From NCBI GenBank assembly GCA_033675265.1, contig JAUJYZ010000798.1:1-64000 (forward strand): a stretch of DNA of 64,000 bases, read 5' to 3'. The translations under genes were made by a program, and so were the position numbers. This DNA comes from Actinostola sp. cb2023 (Eukaryota > Cnidaria > Anthozoa > Actiniaria > Actinostolidae). Under the pieces are notes generated by a model. It was not told the DNA's origin. It saw only the letters and a program-made list of their open reading frames with translations, and did no database searches. Of the stretch, positions 23,013 through 34,925 are shown piece by piece. Position 1 is the stretch's first letter, and the number at the start of each line of letters is the position of its first letter.

Positions 23013-23703
23013 TTTTGATGGGCTTCCTGTGGTAGAGCGCGCGCGCATTTATATATTGGGTTCCCTGTGCATAGAAATGTATGATGTTGGGATCCCTGCG
23101 TGCGTTCTGCGGGATGCGCCCGCAGCAAATGTGTATACACCTATTTCAAAAATCGTTGTCACAGCCGAAGCAACAGTCAACACTCCAAGACTGCAAAGGA
23201 TTTCGGTAATTTTTCTCGTAATTAAGTTATTCAGTTGTGGTCATTGTAAATAGTTATCATGAATGTAGTTTTTCAACTCATTAACTGTTTGGAAGCGTGG
23301 CACATGAAAATGCTTGATGCCTGCTTTTGTTCGACGGGTTTAGTACCCTCAACAGCACGTTTGTAGTACTAGTATTTTCCGAAATATTCGGTTTAACACC
23401 TGCATGAGCAACCACTTTAGCTTGCCATAATAACATGTCACAAACGCATGCAACCAAAATATGCTCTGGATGAATGAATTACGAGAAAAATAACCGAAAT
23501 CCTTTGCAGTCTTGGAGTGTTGACTGTTGCTTCGGCTGCGACAACGATTTTTGAAATAGGTGTATATACATATGTTTCAATATACACATTGCTGCGGGCG
23601 CGTCCCGCAGGACGTACACAGGGATCCCAACATTATACCTTACTAAACACAGGAAGCCCAATATATAAATGCGTGCGCGCTCTACCACAGGAAACCCATA
23701 AAA
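23013..23703. mobile_element. Foldback element, about 210-bp inverted arms
   Basis: 23013-23222 and 23480-23703 are inverted copies (about 85% by eye). They share GGTAGAGCGCGCGCGCATTT, then GGGATCCCTGCGTGCG/CCCGCAGCAAATGTGTAT and TTGCAGTCTTGGAGTGTTGA. The 257-bp centre is unrelated. The arms begin with the GGGCTTCCTGTGG motif that recurs at other element ends in the window (25057, 37087, 42279). No ORF of interest. It is probably a non-autonomous foldback. Confidence 0.75.
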
Positions 23704-24356
23704 AGACACAAATATCATTTTATTGAATTATTAAATAGCCTCAAAAGCAATGGTTGGACTGCCTGTGGTATATCCTGCGCATGACAGTGACCTCAAAAGT
23801 ACCTTTACAAGAAAGTTCTGTAATTTTCTTGTGTTATTTGCTTAGATTTCGTGTAATACTATTTTAAATCAAGGAAAATTGGGATGGAGGTTTAGAAGCC
23901 ATTTACAGCATTCGCGGCGTCCGTGTTGCATCTGAGATATAGATCCTCGCCTACGGCTGTATCTGATCTTGGCTGACAAGATGGTGTACACATTTCTATA
24001 CTATTTTCATTACTGAAAAACTTCGTGAAATATTAACGGGTGCGAATCAGGAGTCTTATTTCCCGCGGGAGTGTTTGTTTAGATTACCCTGCATCGCCAC
24101 GTCCTTTTAGCCGCGTATTTAAGAACCAAAGTATTCAATTTCGGGGCATTTCGACACGATCTTCTACAAGGACGGTTAAAAGATTTTTCCGACCCTCCCA
24201 CCTCCCCTTCGGCGACGCCGTTACTCGATCTACTTACTTCCTGTACGTACGTCGCTTCGCGCTTCGCTCATTGCCTCGGTCCAATCTCATTCTCCCATAA
24301 CTTAATCGCACCGAGACAATGAGCGGAGATTTTAGTAGTGAAAATGGTATACTATT
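23704..24356. other. Non-coding, scraps of Ig exon
   Basis: No intact gene. 23955-24004 repeats about 45 bp of the Ig exon end at 24497-24757 (TATCTGATCTTGGCTGACAA). 24200-24330 contains GCGCTTCGCTCATTGCCTCG and its inverse-like partner ACCGAGACAATGAGCG. Confidence 0.5.
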
Positions 24357-24620
24357 AACTTACATTGTACAGTAACTTGTATACTGGTCATAGCATCACT
24401 TAGTATTCCATTATTAGCTGTACACTTGTATGTCCCTGTATCTGATCTCTTGGCTGACAAGATGGTGTACACATTTCTATACTATAATTAACTTACATTG
24501 TACAGTAACTTGTATACTGGTCATAGCATCACTTAGTATTCCATTACTAGCTGTACACTTGTATGTCCCTGTATCTGATCTGTTGACTGACAAGATGGTG
24601 TACATATTTCCTATATTGGG
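24357..24620. repeat. 133-bp tandem duplication of an Ig exon's donor end
   Basis: 24357-24489 repeats the 3' part of the Ig exon (24490-24620) with its splice donor: both copies start AACTTACATTGTACAGTAAC. The duplicated part lacks the exon's acceptor, so it is a partial exon downstream of the real donor. It parallels the 66-bp donor array of the previous exon. Confidence 0.8.
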
Positions 24621-24757
24621 TTGTGTAATGGTTCCTGGTGATTTGGTCCACGTGATGGTTGGTTCTGGATAACCATCTGCTGTACATGTCAGGCTGAGAG
24701 AGTCAGTCTCGTTGATTATCTGGTTTATATTAGAATGATGATCAATGGTTGGAGGAT
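24497..24757 (-). CDS. Receptor gene 2: I-set Ig exon
   Basis: A phase 1-1 exon with acceptor (cttttgtag... in minus orientation) and donor CAAT|gtaagt. It encodes one Ig domain: PPTIDHHS start, SLSLTC (B-strand Cys), ITWTK (C-strand Trp), and RSDTGTYKC (D-x-G-x-Y-x-C) with F-strand Cys. It is the last exon of gene 2 that I can find. Downstream there are only partial copies of its own end, then a foldback and a LINE. The protein may therefore be truncated, or later exons may be diverged or displaced. Cell-surface or secreted adhesion role inferred from domain content. Confidence 0.85.
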
Positions 24758-24759
24758 CT

Positions 24760-25052
24760 ACAAAGATGAATAAACATGTATGTAATAAATGTACATTATC
24801 TAACATAATGATGTAATGTATGTGTATTAACATAACTGTCAGGTTTAATTGATAAAATGAAACTTTAATTCGCTGCAATAATAATTGACCAAAATCAAAT
24901 GATCATGGCTGATTAGCATAATAGTTAATACTTTAATATTTCAAAATTTCACTGAGACAAGGCTCGACAGACCATTTAGGAGCTAATTACATGTACATAC
25001 TTACAGTATCCAAACGTTACAATAAACAGCCCAGCAACAATCGAAATTTTTA
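24760..25052 (-). other. Intron sequence of gene 2
   Basis: No gene or recognised repeat. Intron between the Ig exons at 24757 and 25797. Confidence 0.5.
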
Positions 25053-25726
25053 GTCGGGCTTCCTGTGGAAGACCCGACTCTAAAAATGAGAAGCGTTCTT
25101 TGTCGTCGTCGTCGTTGACCTCAAATCAGGGTTCTACGGCGCATGCGCCCTGTGCCGGCCGCTAAGATAATCACCGAAGGCTCTAACAACATGATTTATC
25201 AATACGAGACTGGTCGAGTCTGAATTCACAAACCTTGTTGGAGGAAGTATATGTCGTCTTGTTTTCAAAATAACCACAATAATTCATAGAGATATGGATT
25301 TATCAATCCAGTACTAGTACTGCAAAGGGTTTAGAGATCTTCAGAACTTAGAACGAAGTGAGTTGATACACGCAGCCGGCGGTGAAGAGAACAGTTGTAA
25401 GGTTTTCAGCCGACCGATAACCGTCGAGGTAAACCCATATTTACACTTCATCCAAACATAGTTTATGTATAAGGTATTTGTATGGATAGATTTATGGTAA
25501 CAAATAACCTATGTCATTGTCATTCATGATTCGCTGAGTTTGTGAAATCGCAGTACTGAAATTGCAAGGAAAGCATGTTCTATCGAGCTCGAATCATGCA
25601 CTGAACGACGAGCAACCAAAAACTGTTTTAATCGCACTGTAAGATAATTATCTATATTTAGTTCAAATATATAGCTGGTTACATTTCATTTAGAAGCCCA
25701 ACTTCACGCTAGAAGAGAGCGTCTAG
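25053..25726 (+). mobile_element. Short terminal-hairpin element, Helitron-like ends
   Basis: The left end is the hairpin GTCGGGCTTCC TGT GGAAGACCCGAC (25053-25079). The right end is GAAGCCCAACTTC, a hairpin (ACGCTAGAAGAGAGCGT) and CTAG before T at 25726. These match the ends of the element at 3326-6040. The 0.67-kb interior has no protein. It sits in an intron of receptor gene 2. Confidence 0.5.
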
Positions 25727-25796
25727 TTAACTTTGAAAAGGGCACGGGTTTTTTAACATTCATTATTACATTCTCATCATCAGGACTTTTACTTAC

Positions 25797-26066
25797 ATTT
25801 GACTGTCACATAAGCATGTTCTGTTTTTGTATATTTTTGTCCACCATAAACATTATTTGCTGTACAGATGTACTTGCCAGCATCAGACTTGTTTGCATTA
25901 GGGATTGTTAATGTATCATCAGATATCGTATGTCCAGTAAGTACATTATTCGCTCTAGACCAGGTCCTGGAAGGCTGTGGATTACCTGATGCCTGACATT
26001 TTAGTATGATGACATCACCTTGTGTGACTGTAGTGTTATCAGGTGAGGTGGTGATGTCTGGTGGAT
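25797..26066 (-). CDS. Receptor gene 2: I-set Ig exon
   Basis: A phase 1-1 exon (acceptor gtgcag, donor AAAT|gtaagt). It encodes PPDITTSPDNTTVTQGDVII, LKCQASG (B-strand Cys), RTWSR (C-strand Trp) and KSDAGKYICTANN (F-strand Cys). Closely similar to the gene 1 exon at 49773-50048, so it is the paralogous third domain. The T left by the upstream exon completes a Tyr codon, giving the YPPDI boundary typical of linked I-set domains. That supports the splice between this exon and the one at 35542, now separated by about 9.5 kb because of the array and the BEL insertion. Confidence 0.9.
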
Positions 26067-26539
26067 CTGCACACGGTTAAATTGATAGGATGAAGCAATA
26101 ATTTGTAACTTATTTATATGATCCATTTTTAAATTAGCAGCATTTACTCCAATCTGCAGATTGGTTCCCTGCAACACTGATTTAAAAACATTTAGTCACG
26201 AGATTCAAGCATGGCTGTAGGATTCGACAGGACAAAGATTGTCCATCAAACAATAAACAGACGCCGTTTTTGTTCGTAACTGTGTCCCGTTTTGGAGAAC
26301 TTTCGACTTGGCTGACAACATATGTTGCCATAGAAATACGTTTGATTGACGTCAACCAAGTTAATTCACTTCTGGCCCGCGACGTTCTATCGCCAACCTG
26401 CACGTGTAACTAAGAATGGCTGTAATTTGCTAATGGTCCGCATCCATAAGGCATTGCAAAATAATTCAGAGCGCTCTGATAGGTCGAGCAGCGTTCGTGA
26501 AACTCAACATAGCACGGAACGTTGCCATAACAACTTAAA
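26067..26539 (-). other. Intron of gene 2
   Basis: No gene recognised. The minus-strand frame at 26182-26403 lacks splice sites and motifs. Confidence 0.45.
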
Positions 26540-27235
26540 CCATGATAAGAAATTTTGTTTCTTCCACGTTATTTTATTTTTGGCAAGCTTTCGCACTATA
26601 AGTACATCTTCAGGGCTGAAGTATTGTGACAATAAATTCAAATAATAACTAAAGACTATATGCGCGCGCGAATTGCGTTGCTAGGAAAGGACCAATAAGA
26701 GAGTACAGAATCCTTCGTGTTTACACGAAACCTAAACGAACCTAACAGAAATAGAGCGCGCTGTAGAAAAAACTAAAGCGCGAGCAAAATAACCGAGGAC
26801 TACGTATGTACAATTTAAACCAATAAAAAGGACATAAGACATATTGATAAGTAAGTAACAAAATAAGAAAGAATAAAATAGAGAACTGCAAAAATGTCTT
26901 CGATTATTGGCTCATAACTAGGTGGGATTGTTCTACCGTTATCTCTATCAAATGTGACGTTATTGTTTTTAGCTATGAGGCAAGCCTCATTCCACTTTCT
27001 TTGATGCCATCTATGCTCATTAGCCAAGATCTTGGTGGCTTCCCATGCAACATTGTGGTCAGTCGTGTTACAATGTTCCGCTAAAGCAGAAGTCTCAACC
27101 TTGGCTAACCGGACACTGGCCTAATGTTCTTTCGTGCTGGTGGACAATGATCTTCCTGTCTCACCAATGTAGACCAGGTCACAGTCAGAACAAGTTGGTT
27201 TACATTGTACATACGTAGTCCAGAGGCGCTTTACA
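26540..27235 (-). pseudogene. Penelope-like element remnant, GIY-YIG endonuclease
   Basis: Reading leftwards from about 27230, the frame gives CDLVYIGETGRSL (the GIY-YIG signature with its downstream Arg), then after an in-frame stop LAEHCNTTDHNVAWE and HRWHQRKWNEACLI. This is the C-terminal endonuclease of Penelope-like retroelements, which nicks target DNA. The reverse transcriptase is absent. At 26578-26625 the phrase CAAGCTTTCGCACTATAAGT, then CATCTTCAGGGCTGAAG, resembles Penelope 3' ends. Dead fragment. Confidence 0.6.
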
Positions 27236-27239
27236 ATCT

Positions 27240-27366
27240 ATTAAACTATTATTATTATTATTAGTAGTAGTAGTATTAGTATTAGTATTATTAGTATTAT
27301 TGTGATGTACTTGGATATTGCAAGAAGAATTGAGAAGCTAGTGTCGAGAAGTATTCATAGTCCGTA
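27240..27366. other. ATT/AGT microsatellite before the 66-bp array
   Basis: Degenerate TTA/GTA triplet repeat at 27246-27302, then short unique sequence to the array. Confidence 0.7.
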
Positions 27367-28563
27367 GTAACCATGGCATAAGACCTACAAACCATAAAAC
27401 TAACCCATTCAGTATCATACTTACAATATACAGTCATGAACCACGGTATAAGACCTACAGACCATAAAATTATCCCATTCAGTATCATACTTACAATATA
27501 CAGTAACCACGGTATAAGACCTACAGACCATAAAACTAACCCATTCAGTGTCATACTTACAATATACAGTAACCACGGAATAAGACCTACAGACCATAAA
27601 ATTATCCCATTCAGTATCATACTTACAATATACAGTAACCACGGTATAAGACCTACAGACCATAAAATTATCCCATTCAGTATCATACTTACAATATACA
27701 GTAACCACGGTATAAGACCTACAGACCATAAAGCTAACCCATTCAGTGTCATACTTACAATATACAGTAACCACGGTATAAGACCTACAGACCATAAAGC
27801 TAACCCATTCAGTGTCATACTTACAATATACAGTAACCACGGTATAAGACCTACAGACCATAAAGCTAACCCATTCAGTGTCATATTTACAATATACAGT
27901 AACCACGGTATAAGACCTACAGACCATAAAACTAACCCATTCAGTATCATACTTACAATATACAGTAACCACGGAATAAGACCTACAGACCATAAAATTA
28001 TCCCATTCAGTATCATACTTACAATATACAGTAACCACGGTATAAGACCTACAGACCATAAAGCTAACCCATTCAGTGTCATACTTACAATATACAGTAA
28101 CCACGGTATAAGACCTACAGACCATAAAACTAACCCATTCAGTTTCATACTTACAATATACAGTAACCACGGTATAAGACCTACAGACCATAAAACTAAC
28201 CCATTCATTGTCATACTTACAATATACAGTAACCACGGTATAAGACCTACAGACTATAAAACTAACCCATTCAGTGTCATACTTACAATATACAGTAACC
28301 ACGGTATAAGACCTACAGACCATAAAACTAACCCATTGAGTATCATACTTACAATATACAGTAACCACGAAATAAGACCTACAGACTATAAAACTAACCC
28401 ATTCAGTATCATACTTACAATATACAGTAACCACGGTATAAGACCTACAGACTATAAAACTAACCCATTCAGTATCATACTTACAATATACAGTAACCAC
28501 GAAATAAGACCTACAGACCATAAAATTATCCCATTGAGTATCATACTTACAATATACAGTAAC
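27367..28563 (-). repeat. 66-bp splice-donor array of gene 2, part 1 (about 18 units)
   Basis: Each unit on the minus strand reads GGTTACTGTATATT|GTAAGT then ATGATACTGAATGGGTTAG and TTTTATGGTCTGTAGGTC, TTATACCGT. The vertical bar marks the splice donor of the adjacent Ig exon, which ends CGTATATT|GTAAGTATG. Nearly all units retain GTAAGT, with scattered substitutions at other positions. Since 66 = 3 x 22, three reading frames stay open along the whole array, producing spurious long frames. The array continues beyond the BEL insertion at 35141-35541. Confidence 0.95.
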
Positions 28564-28783
28564 TGTTCTGACTCTTAGTTGTAACCTGATAGCCAGCAGT
28601 TTAACCATGGAAGTATTCTCGTTAATTTCTCACTTTATTAAATTCGTTCCGAAAGGTAAAAAAAGAGTGCTCTCTACGAGCGAAGCAAACTAACTCGTCA
28701 AACGTGCCAAAAAGCACGAGTTTACAAAAAGTTGACAAATAGCGCGAATCGGCAACCTAAGGGGGGAGGGGAGAGACATCACA
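28564..28783 (-). repeat. BEL/Pao 3' LTR
   Basis: 220 bp, TG..CA, 3' LTR in element orientation. A purine stretch (GGCGAGGAG on the minus strand) precedes it and may be the polypurine tract. Confidence 0.9.
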
Positions 28784-28832
28784 CTCCTCGCCTGGTACAA
28801 TGTACCACTATATCAACTATAATATATAACTG

Positions 28833-31800
28833 TTACTGTCCAAGCTCGAGGTCTCTTCGCGTCTTTAGTAGGACGACCTCGGTTATGGGTCTTGTGTAGA
28901 CTCTCTGTGTTCCTTCTGTCGCTGTCATCAGCTCCACCTTGCGGACTTTGCCATCAGCAGCTTTAAACACTTGTGTAATCCGAGCCATTGGCCAACAATT
29001 TCTGGCGACTTCCTTGTCACGAAGGAGAACCAAGTCTCCCACTTGTAGGTTGGGGCTTTCGTAGTGCCACTTCTGTCTCTCTTGCAAGGTGTGGATATAT
29101 TCTCTCCTCCATCTTGCCCAGAACTGGTTAGCCAGTTGTTGTACTTGTCGCCATTGCTTGCTGTGGAGGTCCTTACTGTCAAAGTCACCGGGAGCAGCTT
29201 TCATCGTTCGCGGTTTTAGTGTTAGGATGGTGGATGGTGTAAGAACTTCTGGTGCCGTAGGGTCACAAGAAACAGGTACCAGGGGCCTTCCATTGACTAT
29301 GGCTGATATTTCTGCCATCAGTGTTGTTAGGACTTCATGAGTGATATATTTGGCTGCAACTGTAGTGAGCATGGAGTCAAGAATCCTTCTTACTACTCCA
29401 ATCATGCGTTCCCAGACACCACCCGCATGGGATGCGTGTGGAGGGTTGAAGACCCACTCACAGTTCTCTGTAGCTAAATAATCGTGAACTGCTTTGACCG
29501 CTTGACCTTTCTGCAGTTCGTTGAAGGCTCCCACGAAGTTAGATCCGCGATCAGAACGCAGCTGAATTGCCGGTCCTCGCGATCGTAAGGCTAAAAACCT
29601 CCTCATTGCGTTAATGAAGCAAGAGGTGTCCATGGACTCGATTACTTCTATATGGATGGCTCTAGTTGTTAGACAAGTAAATATCACTGCCCATCGTTTG
29701 CTGTGGGCTAAACCACCTCTTGTGCGTCTTGCAACCACTTCCCACGGTCCAAACACGTCCAGCCCCACATAAGTAAAGGGTGGTGATGGGGTCAAGCGTT
29801 CCGCCGGTAGGTCAGCCATCAGTTGTTGCTGTACTTGTCCTCTCAGCTTCTTGCACTTTACACACTTGTCTATGATGCTGTTTACGAGTCGTCTGACTCC
29901 GACGATCCAAAAGCCACTACTTCTAATTATGCCGAGGGTAAAGTGTCGTCCTTGGTGCTGTACCTTTGTGTGTAGATGCTTGACCAGTAGGATGGTGGCG
30001 TGATGAGAGCTTGGAAGGATAATTGGATGACACTCTTCATCAGTGAGGTCTGTGGCTTTGTCCAAGCGACCACCTACAACAGGAGGCCATCAGCACTGAT
30101 AGTAGGGTTGAGCTTCAGCAGGGTGCTGTTCCTTGGTAACTTCTTGCCCGTCGACAGACACTGCATCTCTTCCTTGTAGGATTCTTGTTGGATGTTTCTG
30201 AAGATTGTTATACTCGCCTTTTCCATAGTGCGTGCTTTCGAACTTGTCTTTTGTGTTTGAACGTTGGTGTCTTTGTGCCATAGCCTTGCAACCGTTATGA
30301 TCTTGGAGACCGCTCTCACTAATGATGGCCAGCCAGAGAACCTGGTGAATCTCCCCGTACCGAGGTCGGCTTGCTTCGACCCCACTTCTGTAGCTAAGAC
30401 TTGTACCTGTGGACGAACTTCAGGGTCATCATCTGGGATCTGCTGTACCATACTTTTTAGCTGTGTGTCCGCTTGTAGGTCGTGCATGTGGAGGAAATCT
30501 GGTCCACTGTGCCAGATTGTATTTGGAAGCCTGCCAGCTTCTATGGGTCTGGTTGCTACGTCAGCAGGGTTAAGGTTTGTGGATACGTAGCGCCATTAAT
30601 TGTTCTGGGGTTGACGACTTTCTTATCTGTTCGACACGGTTACTCACATAGACATAGAAACGACGGGTTTCGTTGCTTAAATAGCCAAGGACGACTCGGC
30701 TGTCTGTATAGTAGGTCACACTGTCAGGGCACACATCCAACTCCTCGGTGATCAGCAAGGTGATTTCTGTAGCTAGGACTGCTGCACATAATTCCAGACG
30801 AGGGGATGGTCGTTGCTCGGGTTGGGGCCAGCTTAGCCTTGCCAAGTATGAAGGAGACATCTACATGGCCGTTAGGCCACACGACTCTCAGATAAGAGAC
30901 TGCTGCAATAGAGTCACTGGACGCATCGCCAAATGTGTGGATCTCTTTTCGGGTTGCTGTTGTAAGGGCTTTGCTTGTGTAGGACCGTTGTACCTTGAGG
31001 TCTGTCAGGCCATCGAGAGAACTGCGCCATGCTTCCCAGGCTTTCTTGTACTCTTTTGGGAGTGGCTCATCCCAGTCTTGTGGTTTCAGGTTTGACGTCA
31101 TAGCTCGCAAAAATGCTTTACCTCTGATCACAACTGGTGCGACAAGACCCAGGTGGTCATACAGGCTGTTCACGACTGATAGCACTCCCCGCCGTGTGAA
31201 GGGCTTCTCTTCTACTTCTGTAGAAACTTTGAATGTGAAGTCGTCAGTCTTCAAGTCCCAAGACACACCAAGCGATCTCTGTACCGGAACTGCGTCCTTG
31301 CTTAGGTCCAGGTCGCGAAGATCAGACGCTTGGTCTTCACTTGGAAAGGTTTCCATGACTTCCTGGCGGTTCGACGCTATCTTGTGAAGGCGCAAGTTTG
31401 CTGTGGACAGCATGGATTGTGTTCGGTGTAGTAAATCAACAGCGTCTTCTACAGTAGGAACGGATTTGAGGGCATCATCAACGTAGAAGTTTCTATTCAC
31501 TAAATCTGCAGCGTCTGGACCAAAGTTAGCCTTCAGCTGTCTTTCTTAGACCGTAAGTGGCGACTGCGGGCGATGATGTGCTCCCGAATATGTGTACCTT
31601 CATCCTGTATTCTAGGATATCCTTCCCTGGGTTGTTGTCTTGGTACCATAGGAACTTTAGGTAATTCCTGTGGTTTTCTTGGACCGAGAACGAGTAAAAC
31701 ATCTGTTCCACGTCAGCCATGAAAGCTACGGGGCTCTCACGGAAGCGCAAGAGGATGCCAATCAGACTGTTTGTTAGATCTGGTCCAGGCAGGAGAAGGC

Positions 31801-32838
31801 TGTTTAATGACACTTCACCACATTCAGCAGCCGCTTCATAGACAATACGAACCTTGTTGGGTTTCTGGGGGTTATAAACCCCGAAGTGTGGCAAATACCA
31901 GCCAGGCTTGGTTGTAGCAACTTCATCAAGTGGGACGACTTCTGCATGGCCGTGGTCCAGAAGGCTTTGCATGAATGTGAAATAGTGTTTCTTCATTTCT
32001 GGTTGATTTGAGACGTCTTACCGCCAGTTCTCGACTGTTAGGGAGTTGCGTTATCTCTTCACGGAAGGGTAGAGGGGCTATCCAATTTCCGACGCTGTTC
32101 TTGGTCATTCCGTGCTCCATTATGCTGATGAATTTCCTGTCTTCAATAGAGGTTCCTAGCTTGTCGTCTTCCTTTGTTGTTGAAAAGATGTTTGTCCCAA
32201 GTCCGTCCATGAATTTTCCATTGACAAAGTTTTCCTTCTTTTGGCTGTTGTTACCTGCTACTGGACTGTTCTTCAGATGGAAGTGATTGGGACATGGTTG
32301 AAAGTGCGAGGGTCGACCGTTGAGTAAGATGTTTGTTGAACAGGTAGAGATATTGTCTGGCACATGCGTACTGTCTAGGCAAGCATTTCCAATGACCACC
32401 CACCCTAGATCAAGCCGTTGGGCCCATAGGGCGTTCCTTGGGCCATTACGTGACTCGCGGACCCTGTGAATGGCGGGTACATCTCGACCAATTAACAGGA
32501 GGACTTCGGTATCCGGCTGCGTCGAACTCTGGTATCTTGTTTGCAATGGAGCGGAGATGAGCGTATGCTTGGGCTACATCAGGTGTAGGTATCTCTTCCT
32601 TGCTGTCAGGTATAGCATCGCACTCTGTTATTGTCGGAAGGCTGTGGTTTGAGCTGCCGTTTAAAGACTCAAGAATCAGTCCATTAGCTCGTATTCCTTT
32701 GGTGTGGCTCACTCCAGTGCAAGTTTTCAGTGTGTATGCAGTTGCTTCTCCTTTACTGAACTCCCAGTGCGTTAAAAACCTTTGATCTTGTTTTCCGGGC
32801 GACTTGTGTGATAGACGTATGATGGACATATCTTGCAA
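28833..32838 (-). pseudogene. BEL/Pao pol, frameshifted
   Basis: Order from the right: protease-region remnant with YTLKTCTG, without the catalytic D-x-Q triplet I expected (apparently deleted near 32780). Then RT: KPNKVRIVYEAAAE, FMADVEQMF, and the catalytic FYVDDALKS at about 31480. Then RNase H-like YYTDSRVVLGYL. Finally the integrase, with H-x3-H..C-x2-C zinc finger, LDVFGPW, LRSDRGSNFVGA and GGVWERMIG carrying the D,D,E residues, and a C-terminal DUF5641-like VGDLVLLRDK. The integrase frame (30065-28833, 410 aa) is intact. Frame changes near 32500, 31990, 31510, 30850, 30480 and 30070 break the polyprotein. Confidence 0.9.
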
Positions 32839-34842
32839 CAGGATCGAGCACCTTTTCGGTTTTTACAGACTTCAGTGCATGTAGTCGTTACGTTGATCAG
32901 CTCTTGGTTTTGTTTGTCTGAGGCCTTTGGCTCCTCGCCATTCTTTTGCTGGGTAGCGTATGGTTCAGAGTGCAGGGCTGTGATATGATCTTCACTCTGA
33001 CACTCGTCACAGTGGATCGACTCCTCGCAATCCCTCGCAATGTGGCCACGTGTTGCAGCGCACCGGAAGCATACTCGTTCTCGTTTTAGTAGATTTCTTC
33101 TTTCTTCTAAGGGTTTCGCTCTGAAAACTCTGCATTTAGTGAGTGGGTGTGGTCGCCTATGGATGAAACACCATCTCTTTGGTTCCTCGGGTGCCGAAGA
33201 GGGATGTTCCACAGCAGAGGATGAGTCTGTCATGTCCGTTTTAATGGTCGTAACTCCTTGTCTTGTGGTGCGGGAGTTTTGCCTGTTGACGGCTCTCGTA
33301 GGACGCACGGTTTCCTCGTCGGCTGTTTCTAACGTTAAGAAGGGGTCGTTTCTTTCTTGAGCAATATCCTGAACAAACTCTGACAGTACAGCAAATGCAA
33401 AGGGAGGGTAGTCTACGGTGTTATTGACTTTGTAGCGGTAGGCGTGTCGCTGCCATCTTCTTTGGAGATCGTCAGGTAATTTCTCTACTATTGGTCTTAA
33501 ATACGTCGGTTCGTCTAGAATCCCGAGCCCTCCTCCGTTTTTGGCGCACTCCAACTCTAGTAGTAGATCTCCGAGTTCTTGCAGCTTTATGTTGTCTTTT
33601 CCTCCTATCTTTGGGAACACGTTGAGCTTGTTCAAATGGACATTCGTTATTACTGCGTCTGATCCAAATCTCTCGCACAGTTTTCTCCAAGTTTCTTTGA
33701 CTCATTCGTCGGGGTTTTCTATGTAGGCATTTCTAAGTCTTTGGACGAGTTTTTTCGACTCTCTCGTCGTGTACTCTGCCAATAGAGAGAGTTCTTCGCT
33801 AGCTGTTATGTTGATGTCTCGGATCATGCTCTTGAATGTCGCTTTCCAGGTCCTGAAATTTTCTGGCTGGTCGTCGAACTTCTCAACTTTGTTAGAAATA
33901 ACCTCCCGTCTTGCCATGAACTGGATATACGATTCCACAGTTGTTTTATCTGTAGTGGGTTGATTTATTTGTGCTCCGTTGCTAACGAGCAGCTCAGAAA
34001 TTTTGTGGTTGCTAGGGGGCACTTGAATGGCTTCCCGTGCCTCATGATGTGGTTGGGCGCAGAGATAATCAATGACTCTCTGTTTTGAATCTATTTCTGG
34101 TAGATTAGGTCCTTCTGAACTGGTATTTTCGTCTTTATAACCACACTCATCTTCAATGGCAGTAAGTCTGGCTTGAGCTATAGCCACTTCTTTCTTTGTC
34201 CAGTACTAGGCTCTGAAGCCGTATTTCTTCGTCTCTTTTCATCTTAGCTAACGTCTCTTGCTCTTCTCTCAACTTTTTTCCTTGTTCTTCCAACTTTTTT
34301 CTCGACTCATTTTCTATCTGAACTTTCTTTGTATGCATCTCTGCTTTCTTTAACGCTGCAGCGGCGTCGGCCTTCGCTTGGGCACGGATTGCAGAAGTTG
34401 ACGATGTTGAGGACGTGTGCGAAACGTACGAGCGGTTTGAACCTAATTCCTGCAAGAGATCATTTTTACACGCCATAGCATCGTTAATAGCTGTTGAAAC
34501 AAATTCTTTACGGTTTCTCATAAATCCGTCGATAATATCAGCATCTTCTTGGCATTCTTTGACATTTACTGAAGCTATAAACTCTACTAGCGATTGATGA
34601 GTGTTTTCAAAATCAACAAAGACAAAGCGTACGTCGTTGATGGCCGTACGAATTAGATCAACTGAGTCGGTTGTTTTCCTTAGAATCTCAATGGAAGTTT
34701 TCGTCTTATTCCATGCCACTTCTAACTTAGATCTACCTTCTTGTATAAGGTTTTCGATGACCTTCAGTGTTGGCTTCTTGTTTCTCTTTTCGTCGTGTTT
34801 GAATCCCTCAGTTTCGGCTTGCTGTGCGTCGGTGTCGCTCAT
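32772..34842 (-). pseudogene. BEL/Pao gag, frameshifted
   Basis: Starts MSDTDAQQAETEGF at 34842. A Lys/Glu-rich coiled-coil segment follows (about residues 140-220), then the DUF1759-like gag core (FRTWKATFKSMI, LRNAYIENPDE) in another frame. Last come the zinc knuckles (CFIHRRPHPLTKC and CFRCAATRGHIARDC, about 33120-33010). Gag forms the particle and binds genomic RNA. Frames shift near 34170 and 33690, and the segment ends at a stop at 32772, where the protease should begin. Confidence 0.85.
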
Positions 34843-34925
34843 CGCCGGTATTGAATTTGGCTTCGTTTACGACTTTTCTCCGCGTTGACGATGCTTGAAT
34901 TCGTAGTTTTGAGCTCTTTTTTTAC

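Noticed and set aside
27367..28563. CRISPR-like regular repeats
   Set aside because: No unique spacers of constant length. Units are contiguous tandem copies in a eukaryotic intron. The same applies to the arrays at 12922-13858 and 44151-45385.
27297..28608. Long open frames of 305-395 residues on both strands
   Set aside because: They are the 66-bp array read in frames without stops. Unit length divisible by three keeps them open. They are not independent genes, although the frame continuous with the Ig exon is discussed as a possible extension.
31526..31996. Host aspartic protease or independent RT gene
   Set aside because: Part of the BEL/Pao polyprotein by order, orientation and flanking LTRs.
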